Positions 42,870 through 51,498 of a stretch of 64,000 nt of DNA are shown here, in pieces; positions within the stretch are counted from its first letter, which is position 1; the number at the start of each line of letters is the position of its first letter. Source of the DNA: Paenibacillus anaericanus (GTDB taxonomy: Bacteria > Bacillota > Bacilli > Paenibacillales > Paenibacillaceae); the NCBI RefSeq assembly GCF_003994475.1, contig NZ_RZNY01000005.1, forward strand, positions 124,001 through 188,000, given 5' to 3'. The notes beneath the pieces were generated by a model, which was given only the letters and a program-made list of their open reading frames with translations, searched no databases and had not been told where the DNA came from. The position numbers and the translations under genes are program-made.

Positions 42870-43751
42870 GTGCACACATTAAATGAGAACCCTAATGTTG
42901 AAAGTCGCAACGTAATTAGCTTTCTGGAAACCGTGGATGTACGGACGGGGGAACGTACAATTTTGGCGCAATTCGATTCCCTAATTGAGGCTCCGAATTG
43001 GACTAGTGATGGCAAAAGGCTGATATACAACAGTCTAGGCCGGATCGTATCCTTTGATATTGCCACTAAGGAAAGTCTAGTTATCGACTCAGGTTATGCT
43101 AATCACTGCAACAACGACCATGTATTATCTCCCGACAATGCTCATATTGCGGTAAGCCATCATACGCGAGAGGACGGTATGTCTCGGATTTATGTTCTCC
43201 CTTTGGAAGGTGGCAACCCGAGTTTGATTACCCCTATCGCACCAAGTTATCTCCACGGCTGGTCCCCTGACGGCAGTACACTGGCTTATTGTGCTGAGCG
43301 TAACGGACAGTATGATATATATACGATTCCAGCAACGGGTGGGGTGGAATCCCAACTGACGGATACTCTCGGATTGGATGATGGCCCTGAATACTCCCCA
43401 GATGGAGGACATATTTGGTTTAATTCCGTGCGTACAGGACTAATGCAGGTATGGCGCATGAATGCCGACGGCAGCGAACCGGTGCAAATGTCCTTTGATG
43501 AAAGCAATAACTGGTTCCCGCATGTATCACCCGATGGTAAAACGGTGGCATATATTTCTTATCAAAAAGGCGATGTTGACCCAGGAGATCATCCTGCCAA
43601 TAAGCATGTTGAAATTCGCGTAATGTCCAGTACAGGCGGTGAATTTCGTACGCTAGTCAAGCTCTTCGGTGGTCAGGGAACGCTTAACGTGAATTCTTGG
43701 TCTCCTGACAGTAGCCATCTGGCCTTTGTAAGCTATCAACTGAAGGATTAA
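42870..43751 (+). CDS. TolB-like WD40/PD40 beta-propeller protein
   Basis: This protein of 293 residues is built of PD40-type blades with recurrent W-(S/T)-x-D-G-(K/S) or S-P-D-(G/N)-x-x-(I/L) turns ([73 protein letters not shown]). It has no signal peptide and no peptidase domain, so it is a cytoplasmic binding or scaffold propeller. The start is a GTG at 42870 with AAAGGAGAG upstream, 13 nt after the cyclase gene, so it may be the third gene of that operon. Its last 4 nt overlap the convergent marR gene. Confidence 0.82.
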   Translation: MHTLNENPNVESRNVISFLETVDVRTGERTILAQFDSLIEAPNWTSDGKRLIYNSLGRIVSFDIATKESLVIDSGYANHCNNDHVLSPDNAHIAVSHHTREDGMSRIYVLPLEGGNPSLITPIAPSYLHGWSPDGSTLAYCAERNGQYDIYTIPATGGVESQLTDTLGLDDGPEYSPDGGHIWFNSVRTGLMQVWRMNADGSEPVQMSFDESNNWFPHVSPDGKTVAYISYQKGDVDPGDHPANKHVEIRVMSSTGGEFRTLVKLFGGQGTLNVNSWSPDSSHLAFVSYQLKD

Positions 43752-44176
43752 TAGAACACTTTACGATGAAGGAGATCGAGCGCTTGTTCGATTTCCTTTA
43801 ATTCTTTCTCAGAAATATCCTTGATTCGTTCATCAAACCTCGATTTAACATGCGCAAAAACCTCATTCATCATGTCTTCCCCTTTTTCTGAGAGCCGGAT
43901 AAATTGTTTGCGACGGTCTTCATTATCGGTAATCTTCTCGCATAATTGCTTTTCGTTTAATTTTCTTAGCTCACGGCTTGTGTTCGGCATGGACATCAGC
44001 ATACATTCACTGATTTCACTTATGGTTACAGGTTGGCTGACTGCAATATATTCAAGAATCTTATATTGAACAGGTGTAATCGCTTCGGATTTCACATCTT
44101 TGGTTATCTCACTTGTTACTTGATGAACAGCAGCTGTGAAGGCCACGAATTTCTGGAATATGTAGTTCTTGTCCAT
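43748..44176 (-). CDS. MarR family transcriptional regulator
   Basis: This protein of 142 residues has a MarR winged helix: [32 protein letters not shown] and wing [23 protein letters not shown] 6 nt upstream sets the start at the ATG at 44176; the frame extends to 44239. It is divergent from a flavodoxin-fold quinone reductase, and two TTATCA-type palindromes lie between, so it probably represses that gene and itself in response to quinones, phenolics or oxidants. Confidence 0.88.
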   Translation of the reverse strand: MDKNYIFQKFVAFTAAVHQVTSEITKDVKSEAITPVQYKILEYIAVSQPVTISEISECMLMSMPNTSRELRKLNEKQLCEKITDNEDRRKQFIRLSEKGEDMMNEVFAHVKSRFDERIKDISEKELKEIEQALDLLHRKVFY

Positions 44177-44225
44177 AAAAATCACCTCTATATGAAACGA
44201 TAGCAAAATGATTATCAAAATACAA

Positions 44226-44280
44226 TTATCATTTGACAACTAAATTCAGAATATGGTACCCTTTGGTTATCAAATGATAA
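44226..44280. promoter_or_regulatory. Paired TTATCA palindromes in the marR/quinone reductase divergon (likely MarR operators)
   Basis: TTATCATTTGACAA (44226-44239) and TTATCAAATGATAA (44267-44280) are two copies of the inverted motif TTATCA-N2-TGATAA (the first with one mismatch), 41 bp apart. The first overlaps a possible -35 box TTGACA (44233-44238) for the quinone reductase gene, and the second lies just before its ribosome site, so occupancy should block transcription. Confidence 0.65.
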
Positions 44281-44296
44281 GTAAAGGAGTAATCCT

Positions 44297-44884
44297 ATGA
44301 AAGCACTCATTATATATACACATCCGAATCATCAGAGCTTAAGTTATGCATTTTTGCAGGAAGTCATCCAGGGCGCTCAGGAGAATACTACAATTGAAGA
44401 AGTTAAGGTACTCGATTTATATGAGGAGGGTTTTAACCCGACCCTGGTGTTTAATAAACAGAAACGTAGAAGAGATATGCATCGTGACCCAGACTTTGCT
44501 AGGTACAGGGAACAGCTGATGTGGGCTGATAAAATCATCTTTGTATATCCGATTTGGTGGGGGCGTCCTCCGGCTATGCTGATGGGATATATCGATCAGA
44601 TGTTTGCCTCGGGTTTTGCATATAAAGAAACGGGTAAAATGCTACCTGAGGGACTTCTTAAGGGAAAGTCAGTTGTCTGCATTTCCGTTATGAAGGGTCC
44701 AACTCATTATCCATTGCTATGGCTTAATAATTCCCACAAAGTCTTAATGCGCAAAGCGCTGTTCAACTATGTAGGGATCAAGAAGGTGAAATTCTTTGAG
44801 TTTGGCAACATGGAGAGTCCAAAGGGTAAACATAAGGAGAAATTGAACAAGATACATCGCTATTTCAAAACAGTGGCACAGTAA
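44297..44884 (+). CDS. NAD(P)H-dependent oxidoreductase, flavodoxin-like fold (NQO/KefF-like)
   Basis: This protein of 195 residues shows the family start LIIYTHPNHQSLSYAFLQ (FMN phosphate loop), ADKIIFVYPIWWGRPPAMLMGYIDQMF and GFAYKE, typical of two-electron quinone reductases. It should reduce quinones with NAD(P)H. AAAGGAG is upstream of the ATG. It is divergent from marR, with palindromic operators between, and ends in a terminator at 44930-44977. Confidence 0.88.
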   Translation: MKALIIYTHPNHQSLSYAFLQEVIQGAQENTTIEEVKVLDLYEEGFNPTLVFNKQKRRRDMHRDPDFARYREQLMWADKIIFVYPIWWGRPPAMLMGYIDQMFASGFAYKETGKMLPEGLLKGKSVVCISVMKGPTHYPLLWLNNSHKVLMRKALFNYVGIKKVKFFEFGNMESPKGKHKEKLNKIHRYFKTVAQ

Positions 44885-44929
44885 AGGTTGGATCGGGTGG
44901 ACTGATGAACCTTCATCCTTAATAAAAAT

Positions 44930-44977
44930 AAAGAAGGCGGCGGTAGCACCTGAGAGGTGATACTGGCCGTCTTCTTT
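44930..44977. terminator. Bidirectional terminator
   Basis: AAAGAAGGCGGC (44930-44941) pairs with GCCGTCTTCTTT (44966-44977; one mismatch), with an inner GTAGCACC/GGTGATAC stem. It separates the convergent quinone reductase (+) and Bce-type permease (-) genes. Confidence 0.8.
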
Positions 44978-44988
44978 AGGATTTATAA

Positions 44989-46935
44989 TTAAAGAGCTTC
45001 CTTAATGACCTTCTTGTAATGCAAGACAGATAGCACCCCAAAAATGGAGTATAGCCCGGTATATAGTACCATAACTAGAATCATCGGCGTCCACAGCTCT
45101 GAGCCAAAGAAGAACCAGCCCGATTGGACTGCAAAGTAACTATGGCAAAGCCCGACGACTAATGGAATCCCGAAATTGAAGACTTGTTTTACTTGAATAC
45201 CCTTTATCAGATCGCCCTGTGTGAAGCCGAGTTTTCGCAAAATCGTATAACTTGGTCGTTCATCTTCACTTTCGTCCATTTGTTTGAAGTAAAGAATACA
45301 TCCCGATGTAATCAGAAATGTGAGTCCTAAGAAACCAACGACAAACATCATGAGTCCCATGTTTTGTTTCTGATAGTTGCTCGTCTCAAGCCTAGAGTCA
45401 TAGGACTTAATATTAGTAAAGCCGATTTCTTTAAAAATATCATTGGCCGCTTTAATTTGATCCTGATCCAATATGTCGATTCCGATATACACGGATGCTT
45501 TCTTCTGAATAGAGGGATCTAAATCATCTTTCAAGCGTTGAAATACGGTTTCGTCTACTATGGCAACGGGCAAACCACCATAGCTAAAAAATCCAGACAC
45601 GATGGTATCTTTCTTTAAACCTACAAGTTGTTGCGGAATGACTTCATGTTGACTCTTCAATTCAATTGAACCTGAGTCATCGAGGGGCATAAATTTCTGG
45701 TTCACATCACTATAACCTGTAAAAAGAGTCTCACCCGGTGACAATTGAGTATCTTTGGTCGACTTTTCACTAATTACAGCCAGGGTCATGAGATTCGGAT
45801 CAACGAGCATGCCTTCCATACTCATATCCAGTATGTTCTCTACATTCACATCTACCTGGATGACATCAATGATTTCCTCGGAGTACTTAATGTCCTTTGC
45901 GAGTAAAGCTTCTTTAAATCGTTTCGCATCTTCGATATTTGTAATTGAAAATTCTGCTGGCACATAGTTCTCAGCACTCTTCTCGGCAGAATAGTAGGAG
46001 ATATAGCTCAAGGATAACAAGCCAATCGCCAACGCAGATACGGTTGTAATAACGGTTAGTAATACGGCATTTGATTTCATTCGAAACATAATGGTGGAGA
46101 GGGATAATACCTCATTAATGTTCAAGTAACCATTTTTCTTCTTCCGAATGATATGAAATATAAAACTAACAGATCCTTTATAGAAGAGATAGGTCCCAAC
46201 AATAACAGAAGCCAGAATGATCACCATGGCTATCAAAAGTTCATTCATGGTTACGAAGTCTCCTCCAAATAACTTAGAAGAAATGTAATAGCCAATTAGA
46301 ATGAAGCCGATGCCAGCTATCCCGATGATCATTTCAAGAATCGAAACTTTTTTTATCTTGGCTTCCGTACTAGATTTCACGGCAAATAAGGATAGAATAC
46401 TTTGTCTTTTTATAAACACATAATTCATCGACATAATAAAGAGATAGATAGCGCAGAACACAATCAATGTTTGAATTAGCGCATTGGTAGACAATCGAAG
46501 TGTTGCGATCCCTTCAACACCCGTGATTTTAAATAAGATCATGATGATTAATTTGGATACGGAGAACCCTGCAAAGATCCCCAGGAACAATGATCCGAAA
46601 TACAGAAAGAAATTTTCGACGATAAGGATATTGAATATCTTGTTCTTGGTCATCCCTATTAATTGAAACAGTCCAATTTCTTTGCTGCGGCGTTTAATAA
46701 AGATCGTATTGGCGTAGAAAATAAAAATGGAAACAATAGCCACAAGCAAAATGGATGCTGCCTTTATTGCAGCTGCCCCTTTAATCGACCCCTTTGTTGG
46801 ATCCATGGCTGGGTCGTACTGTAACGTGACGAATGCGAAATATAGTGCGGCGCTAAAGATTAAGGCAAAGACGTAAAGATAATAATTCTTTAGATTCTTC
46901 TTCAGATTGCGAAAGATGAGTTGATTAATGCTCAT
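44989..46935 (-). CDS. BceB-like ABC transporter permease
   Basis: This protein of 648 residues has about ten membrane helices, FtsX-like segments and a large extracellular domain between helices VII and VIII (about 310-510), the hallmark of Bce permeases that recognise lipid II-targeting antibiotics and signal to a partner kinase. The N-terminus ([33 protein letters not shown]) is typical. Its start overlaps the ATPase gene by 11 nt. With the kinase/regulator pair upstream it forms a complete Bce-like detoxification and sensing module. Confidence 0.88.
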   Translation of the reverse strand: MSINQLIFRNLKKNLKNYYLYVFALIFSAALYFAFVTLQYDPAMDPTKGSIKGAAAIKAASILLVAIVSIFIFYANTIFIKRRSKEIGLFQLIGMTKNKIFNILIVENFFLYFGSLFLGIFAGFSVSKLIIMILFKITGVEGIATLRLSTNALIQTLIVFCAIYLFIMSMNYVFIKRQSILSLFAVKSSTEAKIKKVSILEMIIGIAGIGFILIGYYISSKLFGGDFVTMNELLIAMVIILASVIVGTYLFYKGSVSFIFHIIRKKKNGYLNINEVLSLSTIMFRMKSNAVLLTVITTVSALAIGLLSLSYISYYSAEKSAENYVPAEFSITNIEDAKRFKEALLAKDIKYSEEIIDVIQVDVNVENILDMSMEGMLVDPNLMTLAVISEKSTKDTQLSPGETLFTGYSDVNQKFMPLDDSGSIELKSQHEVIPQQLVGLKKDTIVSGFFSYGGLPVAIVDETVFQRLKDDLDPSIQKKASVYIGIDILDQDQIKAANDIFKEIGFTNIKSYDSRLETSNYQKQNMGLMMFVVGFLGLTFLITSGCILYFKQMDESEDERPSYTILRKLGFTQGDLIKGIQVKQVFNFGIPLVVGLCHSYFAVQSGWFFFGSELWTPMILVMVLYTGLYSIFGVLSVLHYKKVIKEAL

Positions 46936-47686
46936 TCTGCACCCCGCCTAATACCCCTTGTGTTTTCATGATGTCTTTAAAGAAGGTTTGTCTTGTTTCT
47001 TCGCCTTTATTTAATTGAGTATAAATTCGTCCATCCTTTATAAAGATGACTCTACTGCAATAACTAGCAGCCACGGGATCATGCGTAACCATAACAATAG
47101 TCGCTTTTCGCTTCAGATTTAATTCACTTAGCTTGTTCAATAGATCCGAGGCCGATTTAGAATCAAGTGCACCTGTTGGCTCGTCCGCAAAAATAATGCT
47201 TGGTTCATGAATAAAAGCTCGTGCCGCAGAGGTACGTTGCTTTTGACCCCCGGAAATTTGATTGGGGTACTTGTCTTTTACATCATAAATGCCCAGTTCC
47301 GTCGCCACTTCTACAAACTTCTGATTGGCTTCTTTTTTCGGCATCTTTGTAATGGATAAGGGTAATAAGATGTTCTCCTTCACGGTTAGCGTATCTAATA
47401 AGTTGTAGTCCTGAAAGACAAAACCTAAATGATTCTTGCGAAATTCAGCTAATTCTTTTTCTTTCATCTGAGATATTTCGGTTCCTTGGATGGTGATCGT
47501 TCCGTTACTAATCTTATCAATCGAGGAGAGGACATTGAGTAATGTCGTTTTCCCGGAGCCGGATGCCCCCATAATACTAACGAATTCGCCTTCTTCGATG
47601 ACCATATCCAGGCCGCTTAATACTTCTTGCTTATTAAATTTATTGCCATAGCTTTTATGGATTTTATTTGCTTCTAAAATAACCAT
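46925..47686 (-). CDS. BceA-like ABC transporter ATP-binding protein
   Basis: This protein of 253 residues has Walker [11 protein letters not shown]-loop [10 protein letters not shown], signature [15 protein letters not shown] (LSGGQ variant) and Walker [14 protein letters not shown], plus the H-loop MVTHDP. The sequence is of the MacB/BceA class that pairs with large BceB permeases. A start codon at 47686 follows GGAGTG on the minus strand. A 289-nt gap with a structured repeat separates it from the upstream kinase gene. Confidence 0.92.
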   Translation of the reverse strand: MVILEANKIHKSYGNKFNKQEVLSGLDMVIEEGEFVSIMGASGSGKTTLLNVLSSIDKISNGTITIQGTEISQMKEKELAEFRKNHLGFVFQDYNLLDTLTVKENILLPLSITKMPKKEANQKFVEVATELGIYDVKDKYPNQISGGQKQRTSAARAFIHEPSIIFADEPTGALDSKSASDLLNKLSELNLKRKATIVMVTHDPVAASYCSRVIFIKDGRIYTQLNKGEETRQTFFKDIMKTQGVLGGVQNEH

Positions 47687-47714
47687 CTCGTAACACTCCC
47701 ATTTCTCAATAAAC

Positions 47715-47905
47715 TATATAAGTTGAATTACTCATTGTGATTATAGGCTCCGAGAGCGAAAAGTTCTTACGATCGCTGTTGTCCCCAAATTTCTTGATTG
47801 AATTGTTATTAAGGTTGAAATTCGGGGACAAAGGCGAACGCTACGCTTCTTCAGAATCATTTCGCTCTCTCCGCTATATCATTATTCTTTTATTCAACTT
47901 ATATA
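47715..47905. repeat. Long nested inverted-repeat element (element 2) between kinase and ABC genes
   Basis: The terminal arms TATATAAGTTGAAT (47715-47728) and ATTCAACTTATATA (47892-47905) are perfect. Inside lie GAGAGCGAAA (47752-47761) with TTTCGCTCTC (47860-47869), and TTGTCCCCAAATTTC (47779-47793) with GAAATTCGGGGACAA (47817-47831; 14 of 15 pair). Read on the minus strand it contains AGCGTTCGCCTTT, GAATTTCAACC and AACAGCGAT in the same order as element 1 at 18380-18592, while the pairing segments between them differ. It encodes no plausible protein. Confidence 0.78.
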
Positions 47906-47954
47906 AGTATAAAAGGCTTGGTCGTTCTTATCGTGCGATTGAGCGAACAAATAG

Positions 47955-47988
47955 CACAAGCATGTGACATTGTTGTCACATGCTTGTG
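47955..47988 (-). promoter_or_regulatory. Perfect 15-bp hairpin at the stop codon of the Bce-like kinase gene
   Basis: CACAAGCATGTGACA (47955-47969) and TGTCACATGCTTGTG (47974-47988) enclose a 4-nt loop. The last three sense codons and the TGA stop of the kinase gene lie in this stem. On the minus strand it is followed by CTATTTG and not by a long U-run, so it may be a leaky terminator or a 3'-end stabiliser between the regulatory and transport genes. Confidence 0.65.
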
Positions 47989-48980
47989 ATGTTAAGGAAC
48001 TCGTTGCGTTTTGGAAAGGTTAATGTAAAGGTTGATCCTACTCCAAGTGCCGATTCTACACTTATTTGGATCAATAATGACTGTGCTGCTTTTTTAGCTA
48101 AATATAAACCCATGCCCGTTGCCGCATTGTCTTGTCGCATCGTTGTGGATGTAAAACCTTTATCGAATATACGTGATATATCCTTGGGGTCGATGCCGCG
48201 TCCGTGATCTTTTACTTCAAGGATGACCTGATCAGCCTGCGGGTAACTATTAATTATAATATCGGAGGATTCACTATATTTCACGGCGTTAGTTAGGAGC
48301 TGTCTTATGATAAAGGCCAGCCATTTCCGATCACTAAGCACTTCCGGTGAATCTAATTGGATGTCAAAGCCGACTCCTTTTTGAATACACCAGGATTGTA
48401 AGGTTTTAATTTCATTAAAAATGATATCTTCTAAATCGATCCGTTCCATAAATAGATCATTTTCAATAAACGGAATGCGTCGTTGATGGAGCTGTTGGTC
48501 AAGCAAGTGATGAATTCGCAACCATTCATAGGTTAGCTGAGTTTTCATCGTATCGTTGTCTAAACGCTCGATCATCAAATGCATAGCTGTTAACGGTGTT
48601 TTAACCTCATGAATCCAAGATAATAAGTCATCCTTCTCTTCCTCAAGAGCCATTAGACTTTGCGAGGCAACTTGTTTCAGAAATTCGGCTTGGCTGAGTA
48701 TACTATCTTCAACAATTTGTTCAAAAGGACTTCCCACACTGGGCAAAGTCGATAGATCGAGATCGTTATTTCGCTCTTCTAGACCCTTGTAGAATCTCGT
48801 TTCTTTATGATAACGAATGATGACAAAGCCCATAAATAGGATCGTCGACAAAAAGACAAGATAAAGAAGAGGTTTTAGCGGGATTTCTGGGTCAATAAAG
48901 ACAATAAAGATATTTAATAGCTGCAGAAGTATAAATAGAATGATCCAGCTATATCGTTCTCTGATAAATTTACTAATCAT
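47976..48980 (-). CDS. BceS-like intramembrane-sensing histidine kinase
   Basis: This protein of 334 residues has two close N-terminal helices with almost no extracellular loop (about 10-28 and 35-55), a short linker, the DHp motif SWIHEVKTPLTAM with the phospho-accepting His, and an ATPase domain (LLTNAVKYS, DHGRGIDPKD, TGMGLYLAKKAA). This architecture senses through its partner BceAB transporter and not through its own loop. GAGG sets the start at the ATG at 48980, overlapping the regulator gene by 8 nt; the frame is open from 49031. Confidence 0.9.
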   Translation of the reverse strand: MISKFIRERYSWIILFILLQLLNIFIVFIDPEIPLKPLLYLVFLSTILFMGFVIIRYHKETRFYKGLEERNNDLDLSTLPSVGSPFEQIVEDSILSQAEFLKQVASQSLMALEEEKDDLLSWIHEVKTPLTAMHLMIERLDNDTMKTQLTYEWLRIHHLLDQQLHQRRIPFIENDLFMERIDLEDIIFNEIKTLQSWCIQKGVGFDIQLDSPEVLSDRKWLAFIIRQLLTNAVKYSESSDIIINSYPQADQVILEVKDHGRGIDPKDISRIFDKGFTSTTMRQDNAATGMGLYLAKKAAQSLLIQISVESALGVGSTFTLTFPKRNEFLNITSM

Positions 48981-49680
48981 AGCTATTTGCCTCTTCCGTG
49001 GCCATATAACCTTGCCCAACCTTTGTTTCAATAAAGATGCCTAAGCCAAGCTCGTCCAATCTTTTTCGTAAACGATTCACATTAACTGTCAGGGTATTGT
49101 CGCTGATAAAACGTTTATCATCCCATAAGCTATTAATTAACTCCTCACGAGTTACGATCCTGTTCTTCTTCTCAATGAGTAGCTTCAACACAAAGACTTC
49201 ATTCTTTGAAAGTACAATGGTTCCAATTGGATTGGTGACCGTATTTTTCTCATAATCTACAGTTGCCCCACACCACGTCTTGAGCTCCACTTTGTCCGTA
49301 TTGTAATTGTAGACACGTCTGAGCGTCGCCTGAACTTTGGCAATGAGTACATCAAAGTGAAAGGGCTTCTGAATGAAATCATCGGCTCCTAGCTGCATGG
49401 ACATTACGATATCGGTAGGGTGATCACGGGAGGATAAGAAGATAATCGGAACGTTGGAATGGGACCTGATCAACCTGCACCAATGAAAGCCATCGAATTT
49501 AGGTAATTGAATATCAATGACGACCAAATCAGGACGGATATCTGAAAATTGCTCCATCACTTTACTGAAATCAGTAATCCCATACACATCATAGGACCAC
49601 TGCGATAATCTATCTTTGATCTCATGAAATAAGGTTGTATCATCTTCAATCAACAAGAGCTTAAACAAAGGATTCACCAC
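48973..49680 (-). CDS. BceR-like OmpR-family response regulator
   Basis: This protein of 235 residues has a receiver with phospho-accepting Asp in LVVIDIQLPKFDGF, the acidic pair near the N-terminus (LLIEDD), conserved Thr/Ser and Lys (IIFLSS, IQKPFH), and a C-terminal winged helix (LSKNEVFVLKLLIEKKNRIVTREELINSLWDD). It should activate the bceAB-like genes downstream. The ATG follows the promoter region at 49681-49741. Confidence 0.9.
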   Translation of the reverse strand: MVNPLFKLLLIEDDTTLFHEIKDRLSQWSYDVYGITDFSKVMEQFSDIRPDLVVIDIQLPKFDGFHWCRLIRSHSNVPIIFLSSRDHPTDIVMSMQLGADDFIQKPFHFDVLIAKVQATLRRVYNYNTDKVELKTWCGATVDYEKNTVTNPIGTIVLSKNEVFVLKLLIEKKNRIVTREELINSLWDDKRFISDNTLTVNVNRLRKRLDELGLGIFIETKVGQGYMATEEANSYD

Positions 49681-49741
49681 GCTTTAAGTTTCTACTGCTA
49701 CAGGAATTGTATAATAAAACCATAAGGGAAGCTATAGAGGG

Positions 49742-50830
49742 CTATATTTTGCTCCCGTTAATCCTGGTTTCGATAGAGACTGACGGATGAAAGGGATATA
49801 TCAGAGTTTCTAAATCAAACAATTGATCAATATGATATACGCCGTGGGGAAGAGAGGAAGTATAGACCTTATTCGCTACGGCAGAAGCTACTTTGGCGGT
49901 AATATCAGCTTCGTTTTCTCCTTGTAAAAAGCATTCTACCTTCATATTTTCTTGCCCCTTGTTACCCCATGCATCGATTTTTACGGCAAACTTGGCGGTT
50001 CCGAATGACATCTTGCCGAACGCTTGAACGAAGGTATTTCGAATCGGCATGTACTTCAATAAGCGGAACATGCCTGATGCTCTCAGCCAAGCAAGTAATT
50101 TTGTTGTTAGATTTGAATCAAAGCAGAGGCGTGTAGAGACTGAAGGCACATCAAGCGTTTGCGGAAGCACATGCTGATCTGAAAAATTGAAGCGGTATGC
50201 TTTTTTTCGACCCAAGCCCGTTCCAAAGTCGGTTGTTTTACCGTCTCGAAAGCTTGAAACTGCCATCCTATTTCCATCCTTAACGACATCATATTGCGTG
50301 CCGAGGTTATCGATCGTCCATTCGATAGAAGCTTTGCCATGCTGATCTCCGAGCCCTAGCATGATGGATATATCGACTGACTCCGTCTGTTCCATCTGAC
50401 GCTTTGCGTGTAGTGCCATTAGGTTCGTCATCCCCGGAGCAAGCCCTACACTCAGCGCTACTGTGGCATGATGGTTCATAGCTTCCGAATGTAATTGTTC
50501 CACCTGAGATAGAAACGAAATGTTCGCAGAAATGTCCACATAATGAATTCCCTTATCGAGACAAAGACGAACGAAGTGGGGATCTGTTTGATCCAGACAC
50601 ATGACGATCAGTTTCACGTTATTCAGAACATTAGGATCGACATGCTCGCTGATGTTGAGTTGTAATGGCTGGACCTTTCCGCCAGTAGTACGACTGAATT
50701 TGTCCGCACGTTCAAGATTTCTTCCTGCAGCAAAAACTTTGCCGGGATATAGATCGCCTAGCTCCCTGCAGATCCTTTGCCCCACATGACCATAACCGCC
50801 GATCACAACGATGTGTTCATTCATGTTCAT
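49742..50830 (-). CDS. Saccharopine dehydrogenase-like NAD(P)-binding protein
   Basis: This protein of 362 residues has an N-terminal Rossmann fold with the dinucleotide loop VIGGYGHVGQRICRELG and continues with GRNLERADKF, VKLIVMCLDQTDPHFVRLC and a DISANISFL segment as in saccharopine dehydrogenase NADP-binding proteins. The C-terminal half is the family substrate domain. The actual substrate is unknown; many such proteins are not lysine enzymes. AAAGGA supports the ATG at 50830 over that at 50839. A MarR gene lies directly upstream on the same strand, and a copy of its putative operator sits in the 47-nt gap. Confidence 0.82.
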   Translation of the reverse strand: MNMNEHIVVIGGYGHVGQRICRELGDLYPGKVFAAGRNLERADKFSRTTGGKVQPLQLNISEHVDPNVLNNVKLIVMCLDQTDPHFVRLCLDKGIHYVDISANISFLSQVEQLHSEAMNHHATVALSVGLAPGMTNLMALHAKRQMEQTESVDISIMLGLGDQHGKASIEWTIDNLGTQYDVVKDGNRMAVSSFRDGKTTDFGTGLGRKKAYRFNFSDQHVLPQTLDVPSVSTRLCFDSNLTTKLLAWLRASGMFRLLKYMPIRNTFVQAFGKMSFGTAKFAVKIDAWGNKGQENMKVECFLQGENEADITAKVASAVANKVYTSSLPHGVYHIDQLFDLETLIYPFHPSVSIETRINGSKI

Positions 50831-50854
50831 CTCACTCATATCCTTTATCTATAT

Positions 50855-50871
50855 AGTATAGTTACTAAACT
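50855..50871 (-). promoter_or_regulatory. MarR operator copy overlapping the saccharopine-dehydrogenase-like gene promoter
   Basis: AGTATAGTTACTAAACT matches the site at 51349-51365 in 16 of 17 positions and is an imperfect palindrome (AGTATAG-TTA-CTAAACT). Its first six bases give TATACT on the minus strand, a -10 box for the dehydrogenase-like gene. Confidence 0.68.
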
Positions 50872-50886
50872 AAATGTCTAAAAAAA

Positions 50887-51342
50887 TTACTTTTGCAAAA
50901 AGGAGTTCAATTTATCTATACATTTCTCGAATATTTCTATCTCCTGTTCACTTAATTGCGTACGCAGTTGATCGTAGAATCGGAGATGAACTTCCTCGTG
51001 AGCTGCGTTAGCCTCCTTCCCTTTCTCGGTAAGTGAAATCAGGGTCACTCTTGAATCCGTTGGATGGGGTGACCGCTCGACAAGCTCTTTAGTTTCTAAA
51101 CGGGTAATCAGCTGTGTCACCGCACCTTTTGTAATGGCCAGACGTCCGGCGAGCTCACTCATAAGCACGGTTCCTTCAGAACCGATGGCTTCAATGGTAT
51201 GAATTTCGCTTGGAGTTAAAGGTCCGGCGCTCCCAAAAGTATGGGGCTGGCGTTCAAGTCGGCGAAGCTGCATAATCATGCGTCCTAGTTTGCGACTTCC
51301 CGTATTGTTGTCGTTCGATGGGGTGTTATTTATATTATTCAT
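50887..51342 (-). CDS. MarR family transcriptional regulator
   Basis: This protein of 151 residues has the MarR fold: LTPSEIHTIEAIGSEGTVLMSELAGRLAITKGAVTQLITRLETKELVERSPHPTDSRVTLISLTEKGKE. The Asn-rich first 20 residues (NNINNTPSNDNN) are probably disordered. The reading frame extends to a TTG at 51378, but that TTG is part of a -35 box. The ATG at 51342 has no ribosome site and lies only 6 nt after the -10 box, suggesting a leaderless message. A start at an internal ATG further on is the alternative. It probably represses itself and the dehydrogenase-like gene through the shared operator. Confidence 0.82.
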   Translation of the reverse strand: MNNINNTPSNDNNTGSRKLGRMIMQLRRLERQPHTFGSAGPLTPSEIHTIEAIGSEGTVLMSELAGRLAITKGAVTQLITRLETKELVERSPHPTDSRVTLISLTEKGKEANAAHEEVHLRFYDQLRTQLSEQEIEIFEKCIDKLNSFLQK

Positions 51343-51348
51343 GGGATT

Positions 51349-51378
51349 AGTATAGTTGCTAAACTTATTTACTGTCAA
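51349..51378 (-). promoter_or_regulatory. marR promoter with overlapping palindromic operator
   Basis: On the minus strand TTGACA (51378-51373), 18 nt, then TATACT (51354-51349) form a good sigma-A promoter. The palindrome AGTATAGTTGCTAAACT (51349-51365) covers the -10 box and spacer, the expected place for autorepression. Confidence 0.72.
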
Positions 51379-51498
51379 GGAATGGTGAAACTAATGGTTA
51401 CAAGGCGGTCCTTGTCTCCGGGATGACTTTACTGATAATGTAGTATACAAGCACAACTTGATTTAGCTCGGATCACTTAATATAGGAGTGGGACAAGA

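Noticed and set aside
47737-47967. A 76-residue plus-strand frame across element 2
   Set aside because: It runs through nested inverted repeats, lacks a ribosome site and has no protein-like motif.
51343-51378. TTG at 51378 as the marR start codon
   Set aside because: The TTG is part of a good -35 box (TTGACA) with a TATACT -10 box downstream, so it lies upstream of the transcript.
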